Source: Bacteroidaceae bacterium
Lineage (GTDB): Bacteria > Bacteroidota > Bacteroidia > Bacteroidales > Barnesiellaceae_A
DNA length: 49,590 bases
Assembly: GCA_017555825.1 (NCBI GenBank)
Contig: JAFZFQ010000006.1
Coordinates: 1-49,590 of the forward strand
Direction of reading: 5' to 3'
The position numbers and the translations under genes were made by a program. The stretch's first letter is position 1. Every line of letters begins with the position of its first letter. Under the pieces are notes generated by a model. That model saw only the letters and a program-made list of their open reading frames with translations, was not told the DNA's origin and ran no database searches. This document shows, piece after piece, positions 27,701-36,218 of the stretch.

Positions 27701-28599
27701 TGCGACGCAGCCTCAGCGGCAGTTGTAGCATACGACAATATTTCGTTCTTGTTATACCACACTGTAGGCGAAATAGAGGCACATTGACCAAACAAATCGG
27801 GGCGTTTCAGAGCAGCATATACACAGAACAAGCCACCTTTATCGGCACCTACAATGGAGGTATTGCTTGCGCCTGTAAGCGTGCGATAGGTCGAATTAAT
27901 GTAGGGCATCAATTCCTTTTCTATACCATTTATAAAGGCATCAGAGGCTCCGGTTCCGGCAAAATCGGCATAAGGATAAGGAATATTCTCGGCCACAAAA
28001 CCATACATCGACACAAAGATACAAGGCACACCACCTTCTACCTCACGCACCATACCGGGCACATTCCAAGAGACATCGCCCATGTGGTCGTCGCCACGGT
28101 CGGTATCGGAACCCGCATTATCGTAACGAGCTTGTACACCGGTGAGGTAAACAACAGGATATGAAAGGCCCGACGTAGCATAGTCGGTGGGCAACAAAAC
28201 CTTCACAACACGCTTATATCCGTTTACCATTAAGGTAGTTTCCTGGATGTCGGGGTTATACAACTTAGCCCAACTTGCCACTTCGTCGAGCGAAGTAGCC
28301 ACGGTGCGGTCGCTCAACTCCTCGCCCGAAGCACCCTTCTCGACGTACGCCCAATCGCGACCACATAGGTACTTGAAGCCATTGGCAACATCGGCTGTAG
28401 TAATATTGTCGACAGTAAGGGTAAATGTATTATTGCCCGAAGGCTCCATTTCGAGAGCATTGGTAGCATCCCAATTATTGAACGATGCCGCAATATAACA
28501 TGCACGAGTACCATCGGGAACCTTCACATTGAAGGTAACTGCCGCCATAGCCAATACTCCTATCAGAGACAAAAGCATTGATAACAAAAGTTTTTTCAT
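24718..28599 (-). CDS. Exported esterase-like/PHP-domain fusion with T9SS C-terminal sorting domain
   Basis: A 1293-residue multidomain protein. In order: signal peptide (1-19); small carbohydrate-binding-like beta domain (20-85, CYIAASFNNWDATN); a Fes/esterase-D-type alpha/beta hydrolase (about 105-370); two similar repeats of about 185 residues (about 372-555 and 571-760); an Ig-like domain (about 765-870); a PHP phosphoesterase domain (about 880-1190) with H890-T-H892, LTDHDAN, an IPGNE segment, INHPGQ and CDDVHN, i.e. a full set of metal ligands; and a type A T9SS sorting domain (about 1215-1293, LYPNPTADVAIVEV). In the esterase part the GxSxGG nucleophile motif reads GADKGG, with D253 where Ser is expected, while the His (H343, ARHSDEAW) is kept. 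So the hydrolase module is probably inactive and the PHP module active. Substrate unknown; surface delivery by T9SS is likely. Confidence 0.87.
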   Translation of the reverse strand: MKKLLLSMLLSLIGVLAMAAVTFNVKVPDGTRACYIAASFNNWDATNALEMEPSGNNTFTLTVDNITTADVANGFKYLCGRDWAYVEKGASGEELSDRTVATSLDEVASWAKLYNPDIQETTLMVNGYKRVVKVLLPTDYATSGLSYPVVYLTGVQARYDNAGSDTDRGDDHMGDVSWNVPGMVREVEGGVPCIFVSMYGFVAENIPYPYADFAGTGASDAFINGIEKELMPYINSTYRTLTGASNTSIVGADKGGLFCVYAALKRPDLFGQCASISPTVWYNKNEILSYATTAAEAASQRFYFTVGSAEPEAMQADVELLSEAVASRSNADVRFSTLAGARHSDEAWGSALKVVYPYLLSADAPVLAAKATSELANAQYSIVSAIDSQSLTFDAQSPFVYVADFVADGGSVEAQVTVTEIPVDVKTKYYWNVSRSADGTGALLKSENGNIGFSSKKSTVSWHRVAVFADETVKDVAANSAAFRVKTSTAEVKMTPGADYCVSATMTFADDKSFKIHYGSVNSGSDMGAITGSYSVSSDCTSADIVYNFRTNRVTIVENNGGGDNGGNDDVIDISTSQYSVVSAIDSQDLKYDANTHFTYVTNYISSGNEVRAQVAVTEIPADVKTQYYWNVTRSADGTGTPLKAENGNIGFSSKKSSTSWHRIAIFSDESVVDVAANSAAFRLVTASETSTMSIVSNYTVKASAEFTGVDKSFSIHYGSVNSGSDMGAITATYSVSDNCIAADVLYDYLTNRVTVTETQWGDVVGEVVVDKFIAVPAVCNVGTDVAVYLEINDLQGCEISVDVNHNYGSKSAMSLVTVGQGKWQMQLPNVKAGIYHLSLNLKRGDNEVKDYKTIAVKVLTGSDENKFIALNAYDDVDWDAINHYKANFHTHTTTSFDANHRVDVSVEKYYNAGYKILALTDHDANPYPWEMFNLYNPAATSCYPQELDMLAIPGNELSKSYTNSWNEVGGSEFNHHNDFFTGRQGMEFGTLRESYAYTEKLGGMQLINHPGQYWSLDKSYTPGEKNSPEWHAENFMTYRSLIGLEVYNQGNRRANDRVLWDQILEITMPYPVWGYSCDDVHNDEQLFRNYNHMLMPALTIEELKKAMYSGAHYFSYEYTGSGEAKAPRIDRIDEEGNVIKITTDATEVYWISATDINGAPSTRKSTVVAVGKEFDFTGFQGRYVRALIVNEYGETCTQPFGFDSIFSNIEDTQATTAQVKLYPNPTADVAIVEVANEIEHVSVYDIVGNCIAQYGGVASNRMTIDVAGYAQGHYIVIVATPTTVHNAKLIVK
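26320..26885 (-). repeat. Intragenic repeat copy B
   Basis: Second copy of a protein module of about 185 residues (from ISTSQYSVVSAIDSQDL to NRVTVTE). It shares long identical DNA stretches with copy A about 600 bases away, for example around 26420-26450. It encodes sandwich-type beta strands between the esterase-like and Ig-like domains. Confidence 0.85.
26935..27485 (-). repeat. Intragenic repeat copy A
   Basis: First copy of the module (from AQYSIVSAIDSQSL to NRVTIVE), matching copy B across its length. Shared peptide blocks are NGNIGFSSKKS and FKIHYGSVNSGSDMGAIT (one difference in the latter). Confidence 0.85.
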
Positions 28600-28774
28600 A
28601 AGCTATAATTGTTTAATAATAAAAATCTTATCAATCATGAGTATGACCTCGCACTGCAACCTACACAGCACGAGTATATGCCCAAAGCGATACGTATTGA
28701 AAACAGTATGCAAGTTTACAAAAAAATCACAAAAACAGCGCTCAATTATGACAAAAACATAACCCATTAAAGGT

Positions 28775-28805
28775 TTGTTCGCAACACAAATAATTACTAT
28801 TTTTG
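28775..28805 (+). promoter_or_regulatory. Promoter of tRNA-Ser (and possibly dnaG)
   Basis: TTG at 28775-28777, 20-base spacer, TATTTTTG at 28798-28805: a full consensus match, 15 bases before the tRNA. The stretch 28600-28774 holds no gene that I can see. Confidence 0.7.
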
Positions 28806-28820
28806 CAACATTAAAATTAA

Positions 28821-28908
28821 GGAGTGATGCTCGAGTGGTTGAAGAGGCACGCCTGGAAAGCGTGTAGTCGTCACAAGCGGCTCGGGGGTTCGAATCCCCC
28901 TCACTCCG
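28821..28908 (+). tRNA. tRNA-Ser (GGA)
   Basis: An 88-base type II tRNA with a 7-bp acceptor stem (28821-28827 with 28901-28907), anticodon loop CTGGAAA (anticodon GGA), a long variable arm as expected for serine, and a T arm with GGGGG/CCCCC around TTCGAAT. Discriminator G, CCA not fully encoded. The short T-rich tract after it is a weak terminator, so read-through into dnaG is possible. Confidence 0.96.
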
Positions 28909-28963
28909 CACTTTTATTTCTATTGCCCTACGTGTGAGCAATAGCGAGTAAAACACAACAAAG

Positions 28964-31321
28964 ATGATAGACCAACATACCATAGACCGCATTCTCGATG
29001 CCGCCAATATTGTGGAGGTGGTGTCGGACTTTGTTACGTTGCGCCGACGTGGTGCCAACTACACCGGTCTGTGTCCGTTTCACGACGAGAAAACTCCATC
29101 GTTCTCGGTGTCGCCGGCGCGTGGTATATGCAAGTGTTTCAGTTGTGGTAAGGGTGGTAACTCGGTACACTTCATCATGGAGCATGAGCAGGTGTCGTAC
29201 TACGAGGCACTGAAGTATTTGGCTCGCAAATACAACATCGAGATACAAGAGCGACAACTCAGCGAGGAGGAGAAGCAACGCAAAACCGACCGCGAGAGTA
29301 TGCTCATCGTCAATGACTTTGCACAAAAGTTCTTTGCTACCAACTTGTTGGAGAATGCCGAGGGGCGCGCTATAGGATTGAGCTACTTCCGTGAGCGCGG
29401 ATTTGGAGAAGATATTATCAAGAAATTTGGTCTCGGATATTCGCCCGACAAGCGCGACGCATTGGCACAAGAGGCCATGCGCAAGGCATATAAGAAAGAG
29501 TACCTCGTCAAGACGGGTTTGTGCATAGAGTCGCAACAAGGCTCGCTCTTCGACCGCTATAAGGGCCGCGTTATCTTCCCCATACACAGCCTTTCGGGCA
29601 AGGTAATTGCCTTTGGTGGCCGTATCTTAAAGAAGGACGAGAAGGCAGCCAAGTATGTCAATTCGCCCGAGTCGGAGGTATATCACAAGAGCGATGTACT
29701 CTATGGCATATACCATGCCAAGCAAGCTATTGTCAAGAACGATTTTTGCTATCTCGTAGAGGGCTATACCGACGTACTGTCGATGCACCAAGCCGGTATT
29801 GAGAATGTTGTTGCCTCGTCGGGTACGGCTCTCACCCCGGGACAAATACGCCTCATACACCGCTTTACCAACAACATCACAGTGCTATATGATGGCGATG
29901 CTGCCGGTATCAAGGCTTCATTGCGCGGTATCGACCTCATCCTACAAGAGGGTCTCAATATCAAGGTTGTACTGCTACCCGATGGCGACGATCCCGACTC
30001 GTTCTCCAAGAAACAGAGTGCGGCCGATTTCACCGCATACATAAAGGCGCACGAGACCGACTTTATACGCTTCAAGACCAACTTGCTGCTCGAAGGAGCG
30101 GGCAACGACCCCATCAAGCGTGCTACGCTCATAGGCGACATTGTGCGCACTATAGCCATCGTGCCCGACAACATATTGCGCTCGATATACGTTCAAGACT
30201 GCGCCCGACTACTGTCGGTAGATGAGAAGATACTCATGCGCGAGGTGAACAACATACGTCGCGACAAGCGAGAGCAAGAAATTGCCAATACGGCCAATAA
30301 ATATCAGCAACAACAACGCGAAAAGCAGACCTATCCCAAGCCTTCTTATCCCGAGCGTCCATCAACACCTGTTACCAAGAGTGCACCTACACACGTCGAT
30401 GTACCTCCCCCACCCGAGCAATTGCCCGAGCCACCGCTTGAGGAGTACAGCAACCCGAGTGTGCCCACCGACAACGAGCCGCTACCACCTCTCGACCTCT
30501 ATACCGAGCCTCAACCACCGGCCCAGGATATACCCGTCGTGCAAGAGCCCGTGCGTGTAGAGTTGCCCACTGCCAAGAAAGAGGATAAGATAATAGAGGA
30601 GTGCGAGCGTACATTGGCACGCTACATATTGCGATATGGGTATGCCCGCATGATACAATACGACGAAAATGGCGAGGCCTCCGAATGCGAAGTACTCGAC
30701 TACATCACACAGGAGTTGGCAGCCGACGAAGTAACAATATCACACCCCATATATGCCCGTATCTTGCAAGATGCGCAAGCCATAGACCGCGACATGGCGC
30801 GCCGATATGGCGACATGAAGCAAGAACAGAACTTGCCTCGTCTGCGCGAAGCACTGCAAGTACAGCTCGACGAGATACACAGCAAAGAGGACGCCGACGA
30901 GAAATTGCTAAAAATGGCCGAAGAACGCTTCTTGAACGCCTGTGAGGCTATAAGATATGAAGCCGAAATTGCCTACATCGGCCACACCTTTATCAATAGC
31001 CCCGACATGGAGTTGAGCGGTATCGCCATAGACCTTATGAGCGACCGCCACCAATTGAGCAAAATACACACCAAGTACCAAGTAATAGAGCGCGATATAG
31101 ACCGCCTCAACGAACTCATACCGCGTGCTGTGTTTGAACTCAAAGATGCTATACTCCTGCGTCGCATAGGCGACCTGCGCAATGCCCTACGCCACCTACA
31201 ATCGGCCGGCGCCAATGACGAGGTGATACGCATCATGGAGCAGATTGCACAATACATGGAGGTGCGCAAGAGCCTTGCCATATACCTGGGCGAACGCATC
31301 GTACCAGCCAAGACAAAATAG
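28964..31321 (+). CDS. dnaG: DNA primase
   Basis: Makes RNA primers at the replication fork. The CHC2 zinc finger ligands are C37, H40, C58 and C61 (GLCPFHDEKTPSF to CKCFSCGKGG). The core starts with the family segment RGFGEDIIKKFGLGYSP, and the Toprim metal residues are in LVEGYTDVLSMHQAG (near 265) and LYDGDAAG (near 307). Residues of about 430-555 are a low-complexity Pro/Glu-rich linker (PPPPEQLPEPPLEE is one stretch) before a helical C-terminal domain that should bind the replicative helicase. That makes 785 residues, well above the roughly 600 of E. coli. It starts 56 bases after tRNA-Ser and is followed by an ABC transporter pair 26 bases away. Confidence 0.96.
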   Translation: MIDQHTIDRILDAANIVEVVSDFVTLRRRGANYTGLCPFHDEKTPSFSVSPARGICKCFSCGKGGNSVHFIMEHEQVSYYEALKYLARKYNIEIQERQLSEEEKQRKTDRESMLIVNDFAQKFFATNLLENAEGRAIGLSYFRERGFGEDIIKKFGLGYSPDKRDALAQEAMRKAYKKEYLVKTGLCIESQQGSLFDRYKGRVIFPIHSLSGKVIAFGGRILKKDEKAAKYVNSPESEVYHKSDVLYGIYHAKQAIVKNDFCYLVEGYTDVLSMHQAGIENVVASSGTALTPGQIRLIHRFTNNITVLYDGDAAGIKASLRGIDLILQEGLNIKVVLLPDGDDPDSFSKKQSAADFTAYIKAHETDFIRFKTNLLLEGAGNDPIKRATLIGDIVRTIAIVPDNILRSIYVQDCARLLSVDEKILMREVNNIRRDKREQEIANTANKYQQQQREKQTYPKPSYPERPSTPVTKSAPTHVDVPPPPEQLPEPPLEEYSNPSVPTDNEPLPPLDLYTEPQPPAQDIPVVQEPVRVELPTAKKEDKIIEECERTLARYILRYGYARMIQYDENGEASECEVLDYITQELAADEVTISHPIYARILQDAQAIDRDMARRYGDMKQEQNLPRLREALQVQLDEIHSKEDADEKLLKMAEERFLNACEAIRYEAEIAYIGHTFINSPDMELSGIAIDLMSDRHQLSKIHTKYQVIERDIDRLNELIPRAVFELKDAILLRRIGDLRNALRHLQSAGANDEVIRIMEQIAQYMEVRKSLAIYLGERIVPAKTK

Positions 31322-31347
31322 ATACACAATACCCCAAAACATATAAT

Positions 31348-32283
31348 ATGTACTACCTCGAAGCTCGAAATATTGTCAAGCAGTATGCCTCACACAAGGC
31401 TCTCGACAATGTTACCGTACAAGTACCCCACAACCACATATACGGTCTGTTGGGGCCCAATGGAGCCGGTAAAACCACGCTCATACGCATCATCAACCAC
31501 ATTACAGGACCCGATAGTGGCGAGGTGTATATCGACGGACGCCTCTCTATACCCTCGGATGTTGAGAAGATTGGCTATCTGCCCGAAGAGCGTGGCCTAT
31601 ACAAAAAGATGAAAGTGGGCGAACAACTCATGTACCTTGCCCGTCTCAAAGGCCTCACACGCAACGATGCAAAGGAGCAAATAAAGTTCTGGCTCAACAA
31701 GTTTGACATAGCCAATTGGGATAAAAAGAAGGTAGAAGAGTTATCGAAGGGTATGCAACAAAAAATACAGTTTATCGCAACGGTTATACACCGCCCTCAA
31801 CTACTCATCTTTGACGAGCCATTCAGTGGTTTTGACCCCGTAAATGCCAATCTGCTCAAAAACGAGATACTTGAGCTACGTCGTCAAGGAGCTACCATCA
31901 TCTTCTCTACACACAACATGGCTTCGGTCGAGGAGATATGCGACGAGATAACACTCATAAACCGCTCTCGCGCAGTGCTACAAGGCGAGATAAACGAGAT
32001 ACGCCAAGCTCACAAGAAACACCTCTTCAAGGTAGCCTATACGAGCAACGCATCGACCACTGAGTGCACCCTGCATAGCAACGACATCTATCACGTAATG
32101 GAGCAGAGACAAGCCGGATGCTACAACACCGCCATCGTGCGCAAGAGTAATGCCACAACAAGCAACAACGAGCTTATACAAGCACTGATGCGAGAGTGTC
32201 AACTTGCTACATTCGAGGAGATACTGCCCTCGATGAACGAAATATTTATCGACACCGTGGGCGCCCCCGTAGAGACCGAATAA
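31348..32283 (+). CDS. ABC transporter ATP-binding protein (NatA-like)
   Basis: The nucleotide-binding subunit of an ABC-2 exporter. Walker A is GPNGAGKTTLIR (near residue 35), the signature motif is LSKGMQQKIQF, slightly off the LSGGQ form as is common in NatA/DrrA-type proteins, Walker B is LLIFDEPFSGFDP, and the switch His is in FSTHNM. The C-terminal 85 residues form the DUF4162-like tail of this group. It is followed 25 bases later by the matching permease. Na+ export (NatAB) or drug/lipid export are the usual roles; the substrate cannot be read from sequence. Confidence 0.92.
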   Translation: MYYLEARNIVKQYASHKALDNVTVQVPHNHIYGLLGPNGAGKTTLIRIINHITGPDSGEVYIDGRLSIPSDVEKIGYLPEERGLYKKMKVGEQLMYLARLKGLTRNDAKEQIKFWLNKFDIANWDKKKVEELSKGMQQKIQFIATVIHRPQLLIFDEPFSGFDPVNANLLKNEILELRRQGATIIFSTHNMASVEEICDEITLINRSRAVLQGEINEIRQAHKKHLFKVAYTSNASTTECTLHSNDIYHVMEQRQAGCYNTAIVRKSNATTSNNELIQALMRECQLATFEEILPSMNEIFIDTVGAPVETE

Positions 32284-32308
32284 TCAATCCTGAAAAACGA
32301 GCAATATT

Positions 32309-33637
32309 ATGAGTAAAATATCATTGATTATCGAAAACGAATACATGACAAGAGTACGCAAAAAATCGTTCCTTGTTATGACACTACTCACCCCCGTGCT
32401 TATGGCACTCTTGTGCTGCATACCGCTATTCATCGAACTCTTCTCGGGTAGCGATATGCGCAATGTAACCATTGCCGACCAAACAGGCCTCTACCGCGAA
32501 GTTTTTGTAGACAACGACGAGTATACATACACCTACCTCGATACCGAGACCTCATCGGAACAGATGCGTAGCGACGAGTCGCCATACGCCTACATCGTCA
32601 TCACCGACAACCTGCTCAACAACCCCAACGCCATGACCATATACTCGCACAAACAAACCACTGCGGGTTTTGAAAGCGAAGTAGAGAGGAGTATGGAGAA
32701 TTTTCTACACGAAGCCAAGCTTGCTTCCTACGATATTCCCGGCCTGCAGCAGATTATCGACGAGTGTAATGTTGAGATAAATGTAAGTTCTATACGCTTT
32801 GACGAGGAGGGCGACACACAAACATCGGCCGGACTCGCCACAGCAATAGGTATGATATCGACATTTATTATATACATATTCCTATTCTCCTATGGCGGTA
32901 TGGTAATGAATAGCGTAATGCAAGAAAAGACCAACCGCATTGTCGAGGTAATGGTATCGTCGGTAAAGCCCTTTGACCTGATGATGGGCAAGATTATCAG
33001 TGTGGGACTTGTAGGCCTCACCCAGATAGGTATATGGATCATACTGCTCGTGGGCCTCGCATTGGGCGCATCGGTAGCACTGGGCATACCCCTCTTTATA
33101 AACAACCAAGCCGAAATATTGACACAAGTACAGAGCATGAGTAACACAGCCATGGCAGGTAGTGCAGCCATTGACCCCGATATGCTCGACATAGCGCAAA
33201 CACTATCGGGTATCAACTTTACACAGATTGTGGTGTGCCTCATACTCTATTTCATAGGAGGATATGTTATTTACGCATCAATATTTGCAGCCGTAGGCTC
33301 GGCGGTCGACAACGAGACCGACAGCAGCCAATTTATGTTGCCCATTACACTCATCATACTTTTTGCCTTCTATGTAGGCATCTTCAGCGCCGAAGATCCC
33401 GAAGGTAGCATGGCATGGTGGTGCTCGATGATACCCTTCACATCGCCCATAGTAATGATGGTGCGCATACCCTTTGGCGTAGCGACTTGGGAGCTCGCTC
33501 TGTCGCTTGTCATACTCTACGCATCGGCTATAGGCATGACATGGATAGCCTCGCGCATATATCGTGTGGGTATATTGCTCTACGGCAAAAAGCCCTCATA
33601 CAAGGAGTTATTTAAATGGATAAAATACAAAGCTTAA
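32309..33637 (+). CDS. ABC-2 type transporter permease (NatB-like)
   Basis: A membrane subunit of 442 residues. The first helix (FLVMTLLTPVLMALLCC, near 25-45) is followed by an extracytoplasmic domain of about 130 residues with Asp/Glu-rich stretches, then five or so further helices. The segment MVMNSVMQEKTNRIVEVMVSSVKP is typical of the NatB/YhaP permease family. Together with the upstream ATPase it forms a complete half-size exporter. The stop is only 4 bases before the next start (a small lipoprotein), which may therefore belong to the same transcript. Confidence 0.9.
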   Translation: MSKISLIIENEYMTRVRKKSFLVMTLLTPVLMALLCCIPLFIELFSGSDMRNVTIADQTGLYREVFVDNDEYTYTYLDTETSSEQMRSDESPYAYIVITDNLLNNPNAMTIYSHKQTTAGFESEVERSMENFLHEAKLASYDIPGLQQIIDECNVEINVSSIRFDEEGDTQTSAGLATAIGMISTFIIYIFLFSYGGMVMNSVMQEKTNRIVEVMVSSVKPFDLMMGKIISVGLVGLTQIGIWIILLVGLALGASVALGIPLFINNQAEILTQVQSMSNTAMAGSAAIDPDMLDIAQTLSGINFTQIVVCLILYFIGGYVIYASIFAAVGSAVDNETDSSQFMLPITLIILFAFYVGIFSAEDPEGSMAWWCSMIPFTSPIVMMVRIPFGVATWELALSLVILYASAIGMTWIASRIYRVGILLYGKKPSYKELFKWIKYKA

Positions 33638-33641
33638 TATC

Positions 33642-34037
33642 ATGAAACGCATCATTACACTACTATCGGCAGCCATGCTATGCCTTGTGCTGATGACTGC
33701 TTGCAAAAGCACACAACAAGCCACAACGTCAGTTACATACCCCGAATGGTTGCAACTGCAAATGAAAGTTCTCAACGACCGTCACAGCGAGATTACGCTC
33801 TTTGAACTCGACGGCGCTCCCTACTATGCAGTCTTTGTAAAAGGTCCCGACAAATCGTTCGACATGAACCGTACGACCATATACGACACCAACGGCAACG
33901 TATACCTAACGCTCGGTGGCCCTCGACGACCCAACGAGAAAGAGCTCAACTTCTTCCAAAATGCCGATAACAAAGGCGTGATATGGATGTCGGACATCGC
34001 CCGCGAAAAGTCAAACAGCCTCCACGTCATGCCATAA
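33642..34037 (+). CDS. Small uncharacterised lipoprotein
   Basis: A 131-residue protein with a type II signal peptide: KRIITLLSAAMLCLVLMTACKS, with Cys20-21 region as the lipobox (LMTAC). The mature part is short, beta-rich and polar (ITLFELDGAPYYAVFVKGPDK, then VYLTLGGPRRPNE). I do not recognise a domain. It probably sits in the envelope facing the periplasm or surface. It follows the ABC permease by 4 bases and precedes a terminator, so it is the last gene of the dnaG-natAB-like run; a functional link to the exporter is possible but not shown. Confidence 0.8.
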   Translation: MKRIITLLSAAMLCLVLMTACKSTQQATTSVTYPEWLQLQMKVLNDRHSEITLFELDGAPYYAVFVKGPDKSFDMNRTTIYDTNGNVYLTLGGPRRPNEKELNFFQNADNKGVIWMSDIAREKSNSLHVMP

Positions 34038-34060
34038 CAGCTACTCTATGCATATAACTC

Positions 34061-34093
34061 AAAGAGGGTGTCCCGCGAGACACCCTCTTTTCA
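34061..34093 (+). terminator. Rho-independent terminator
   Basis: A perfect 12-bp stem (34061-34072 with 34079-34090), 6-base loop and a T tail. Confidence 0.88.
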
Positions 34094-34139
34094 CATAAAG
34101 CTTTCGGCTGAAACAAAAATATAATTATTGCTATATCTC

Positions 34140-34826
34140 TTAGAATGTTACACCAAGGCTCAGGCTCCATGCCAAGCCAAAGTCAAATCCATGGTACAAT
34201 TGTACGTCTTGTCCATAATTGTACCATTCACCCTCTATGAGCAAATCGCGAGCCATAAGACCGGTAGAGACGTAGAAATCGTAGTTGCTATTGGTGCGGA
34301 AGTTCAAGCCAAACACAGGATTGAGAAAGAAGCACGACGGGTTGTACGACACATCGGGAGCATTATCAACCTCCTTCGACCCTGTCAAGTGTCCACCTAT
34401 CGAGAAGGCAAAGAAGGGTTGGCACTTCGTGTCGGTAAAGTACAATCGTGCGTGCAGATAGAGTGGTATAGAAATCAAATTGTGGCTAACGCCAAATGAT
34501 CCACTACTATAATCGTCATAAGCATTGGGGTAACCATAGGATGTTTCATCATAAAAGTAGTTGAAGTTGATACCAATACCGGCACCCAAGAAGAAAAGTT
34601 TACTGAATCGATAACCACCAATATAGTTGATACCAATATAGTTGGTTTCATCGTCTACATCGTCAAAGATGGTTGCCATGGGCAACTCAATCGATTGTTC
34701 GTAATGACCCTCAACTACACGTTTTTCTTTCACGGTTATGGTCTGCGCACTTGTAATGAGCTGTGCCGAGGCCATGGCGGGTAGCATGAGAGCTACGATC
34801 AATGCGATATAAATAGATTTTTTCAT
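34140..34826 (-). CDS. Outer-membrane beta-barrel protein, paralog 1 of three
   Basis: A 228-residue protein with a signal peptide (residues 1-21) and alternating hydrophobic strands ending in a C-terminal aromatic residue (SLSLGVTF), as in small OmpA/OmpW-size barrels. Right after the signal peptide comes AQLITSAQTITVKEKRVVE, shared almost exactly with both paralogs upstream. Other shared blocks are GGYRFSKLFFLGAGIGINF and LHARLYFTDTKCQPFFAFSI. It is last in the four-gene minus-strand unit, 12 bases after paralog 2. The function is unknown; comparable proteins are annotated as porin family proteins without known cargo. Confidence 0.85.
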   Translation of the reverse strand: MKKSIYIALIVALMLPAMASAQLITSAQTITVKEKRVVEGHYEQSIELPMATIFDDVDDETNYIGINYIGGYRFSKLFFLGAGIGINFNYFYDETSYGYPNAYDDYSSGSFGVSHNLISIPLYLHARLYFTDTKCQPFFAFSIGGHLTGSKEVDNAPDVSYNPSCFFLNPVFGLNFRTNSNYDFYVSTGLMARDLLIEGEWYNYGQDVQLYHGFDFGLAWSLSLGVTF

Positions 34827-34838
34827 AGGTTTATAATT

Positions 34839-35507
34839 TTAGAATGTTATACCCAAGTTGAAGCTCATAGAACAATACCATCCTCTCTCCAAGTCCATTT
34901 CACGACCATAATTCCAGAACTCTATCCAATCAACTTTGTTATGGGGTAGAAGTCCGGCAGTAACATAGAAATCACAAGCCTCACCACGAAAGTTCAAACC
35001 CACAGCCGGATTGATAAAGAAAACCGATGGATTGTAACTAACATCATGTAAATTCTCTATTTCCCTGTTACCCGACAAAAGTCCACCTATCGAGAGTGAA
35101 AAGAAGGGTTGACATTTGGCACCGCGAAGATACAAGCGCGCATGAGCATAGAGGGGTACCGATACTAAATTATCAAAGGTCCAAGCATGACCCGAGCCGT
35201 CGCTGTATACCGAACTGCCATCATACTCCTGATAATACAAATTGAAATTGATACCAACACCTGCACCAAGGAAAAACATATCGTTAAATCTGTAACCACC
35301 TATATAGTTAACACCCACATAATTGGTACCGTCATCATCAAAATTGGTAACAATGGGCACATCTATCGATTGTTGATATCCCTTATATCCGTCTTCGACT
35401 ACACGTTTTTCTTTTACAGTGATGGTTTGAGCTGTTGTAATAAGTTGTGCCGATACAATCATAGGCAACAGAGCTACAAAGCCACTCAATAACAATTTCT
35501 TATACAT
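34839..35507 (-). CDS. Outer-membrane beta-barrel protein, paralog 2 of three
   Basis: A 222-residue homolog of its two neighbours. Signal peptide 1-21 is followed by AQLITTAQTITVKEKRVVED. Blocks GGYRFNDMFFLGAGVGINF, HARLYLRGAKCQPFFSLSIGG and the C-terminal SFNLGITF repeat the barrel pattern. It sits 30 bases after paralog 3. The loops between strands differ strongly between the three, while the strands and the N-terminal motif are kept, which is the pattern expected of surface proteins under diversifying pressure. The function is not known. Confidence 0.85.
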   Translation of the reverse strand: MYKKLLLSGFVALLPMIVSAQLITTAQTITVKEKRVVEDGYKGYQQSIDVPIVTNFDDDGTNYVGVNYIGGYRFNDMFFLGAGVGINFNLYYQEYDGSSVYSDGSGHAWTFDNLVSVPLYAHARLYLRGAKCQPFFSLSIGGLLSGNREIENLHDVSYNPSVFFINPAVGLNFRGEACDFYVTAGLLPHNKVDWIEFWNYGREMDLERGWYCSMSFNLGITF

Positions 35508-35537
35508 AGTTATTACTTGTTTTTAATTTAATATATT

Positions 35538-36215
35538 TCAGAATGTTACACCTATGCTCATTTTCATAGCTATACCACCTTCACCCATATTATGATATAC
35601 ATACGTTTCATTATCGTAGGTATTATAATATACAGTATGAACAATATCACGAATCATGCAACCCGCGGTGAAGTACATGCTTAATTTATCGTTCAGCTGA
35701 TAGTTTATACCAACTTGCGGATTTATCATAAAACACGATGGGTTATAATAGGCCTTATGAAACTTGGCATCTTTACGTCCGGTTATTTGTCCACCTATCG
35801 AGAGTGCAAAAAATGGCTGACAACGGGTGTCGGTAAAATACAATCGAGTGTGCAAGTATAGTGGCACCGATACCAAGTTCTCGGGGCAATCGACACAATA
35901 AAGACCAACAGCATCACTATAACTCAAATCAAAATCGTCACTAAATGAGTGAAAGTTAATACCAATACCGGCACCGAGAAAGAAAAGGTTACTGAAGCGA
36001 ACGCCCCCGATATACTCCAATCCGAATACACTTCTATCATCTCCCTTATCTTGAAAGTCCGATGCGGTTGTATATTCTATCGATTGTTCGTAATGTAGCG
36101 GTTTGCTTTGCTTTTTCTCTTTTACAGTAATAGTTTGGGCACTTGTGATAAGTTGAGCTGAGGCCAATAGAGGTAGTAATACTCCTATCGCCAATAAAAT
36201 AATTTTTCGTTTCAT
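35538..36215 (-). CDS. Outer-membrane beta-barrel protein, paralog 3 of three
   Basis: A 225-residue protein of the same family. Signal peptide 1-20 is followed by AQLITSAQTITVKEKKQSKP. It keeps GGVRFSNLFFLGAGIGINF, LHTRLYFTDTRCQPFFALSIGG and the C-terminal MSIGVTF. It is second in the unit, 3 bases after the stop of a small secreted protein, so translation is likely coupled. Two Cys residues (CVDC) lie in a loop that the paralogs lack. Confidence 0.85.
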   Translation of the reverse strand: MKRKIILLAIGVLLPLLASAQLITSAQTITVKEKKQSKPLHYEQSIEYTTASDFQDKGDDRSVFGLEYIGGVRFSNLFFLGAGIGINFHSFSDDFDLSYSDAVGLYCVDCPENLVSVPLYLHTRLYFTDTRCQPFFALSIGGQITGRKDAKFHKAYYNPSCFMINPQVGINYQLNDKLSMYFTAGCMIRDIVHTVYYNTYDNETYVYHNMGEGGIAMKMSIGVTF

Positions 36216-36218
36216 AGC

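Noticed and set aside
28928-29587. A 219-codon frame antisense to the start of dnaG
   Set aside because: It overlaps the conserved zinc-finger coding region of dnaG and has no recognisable features.
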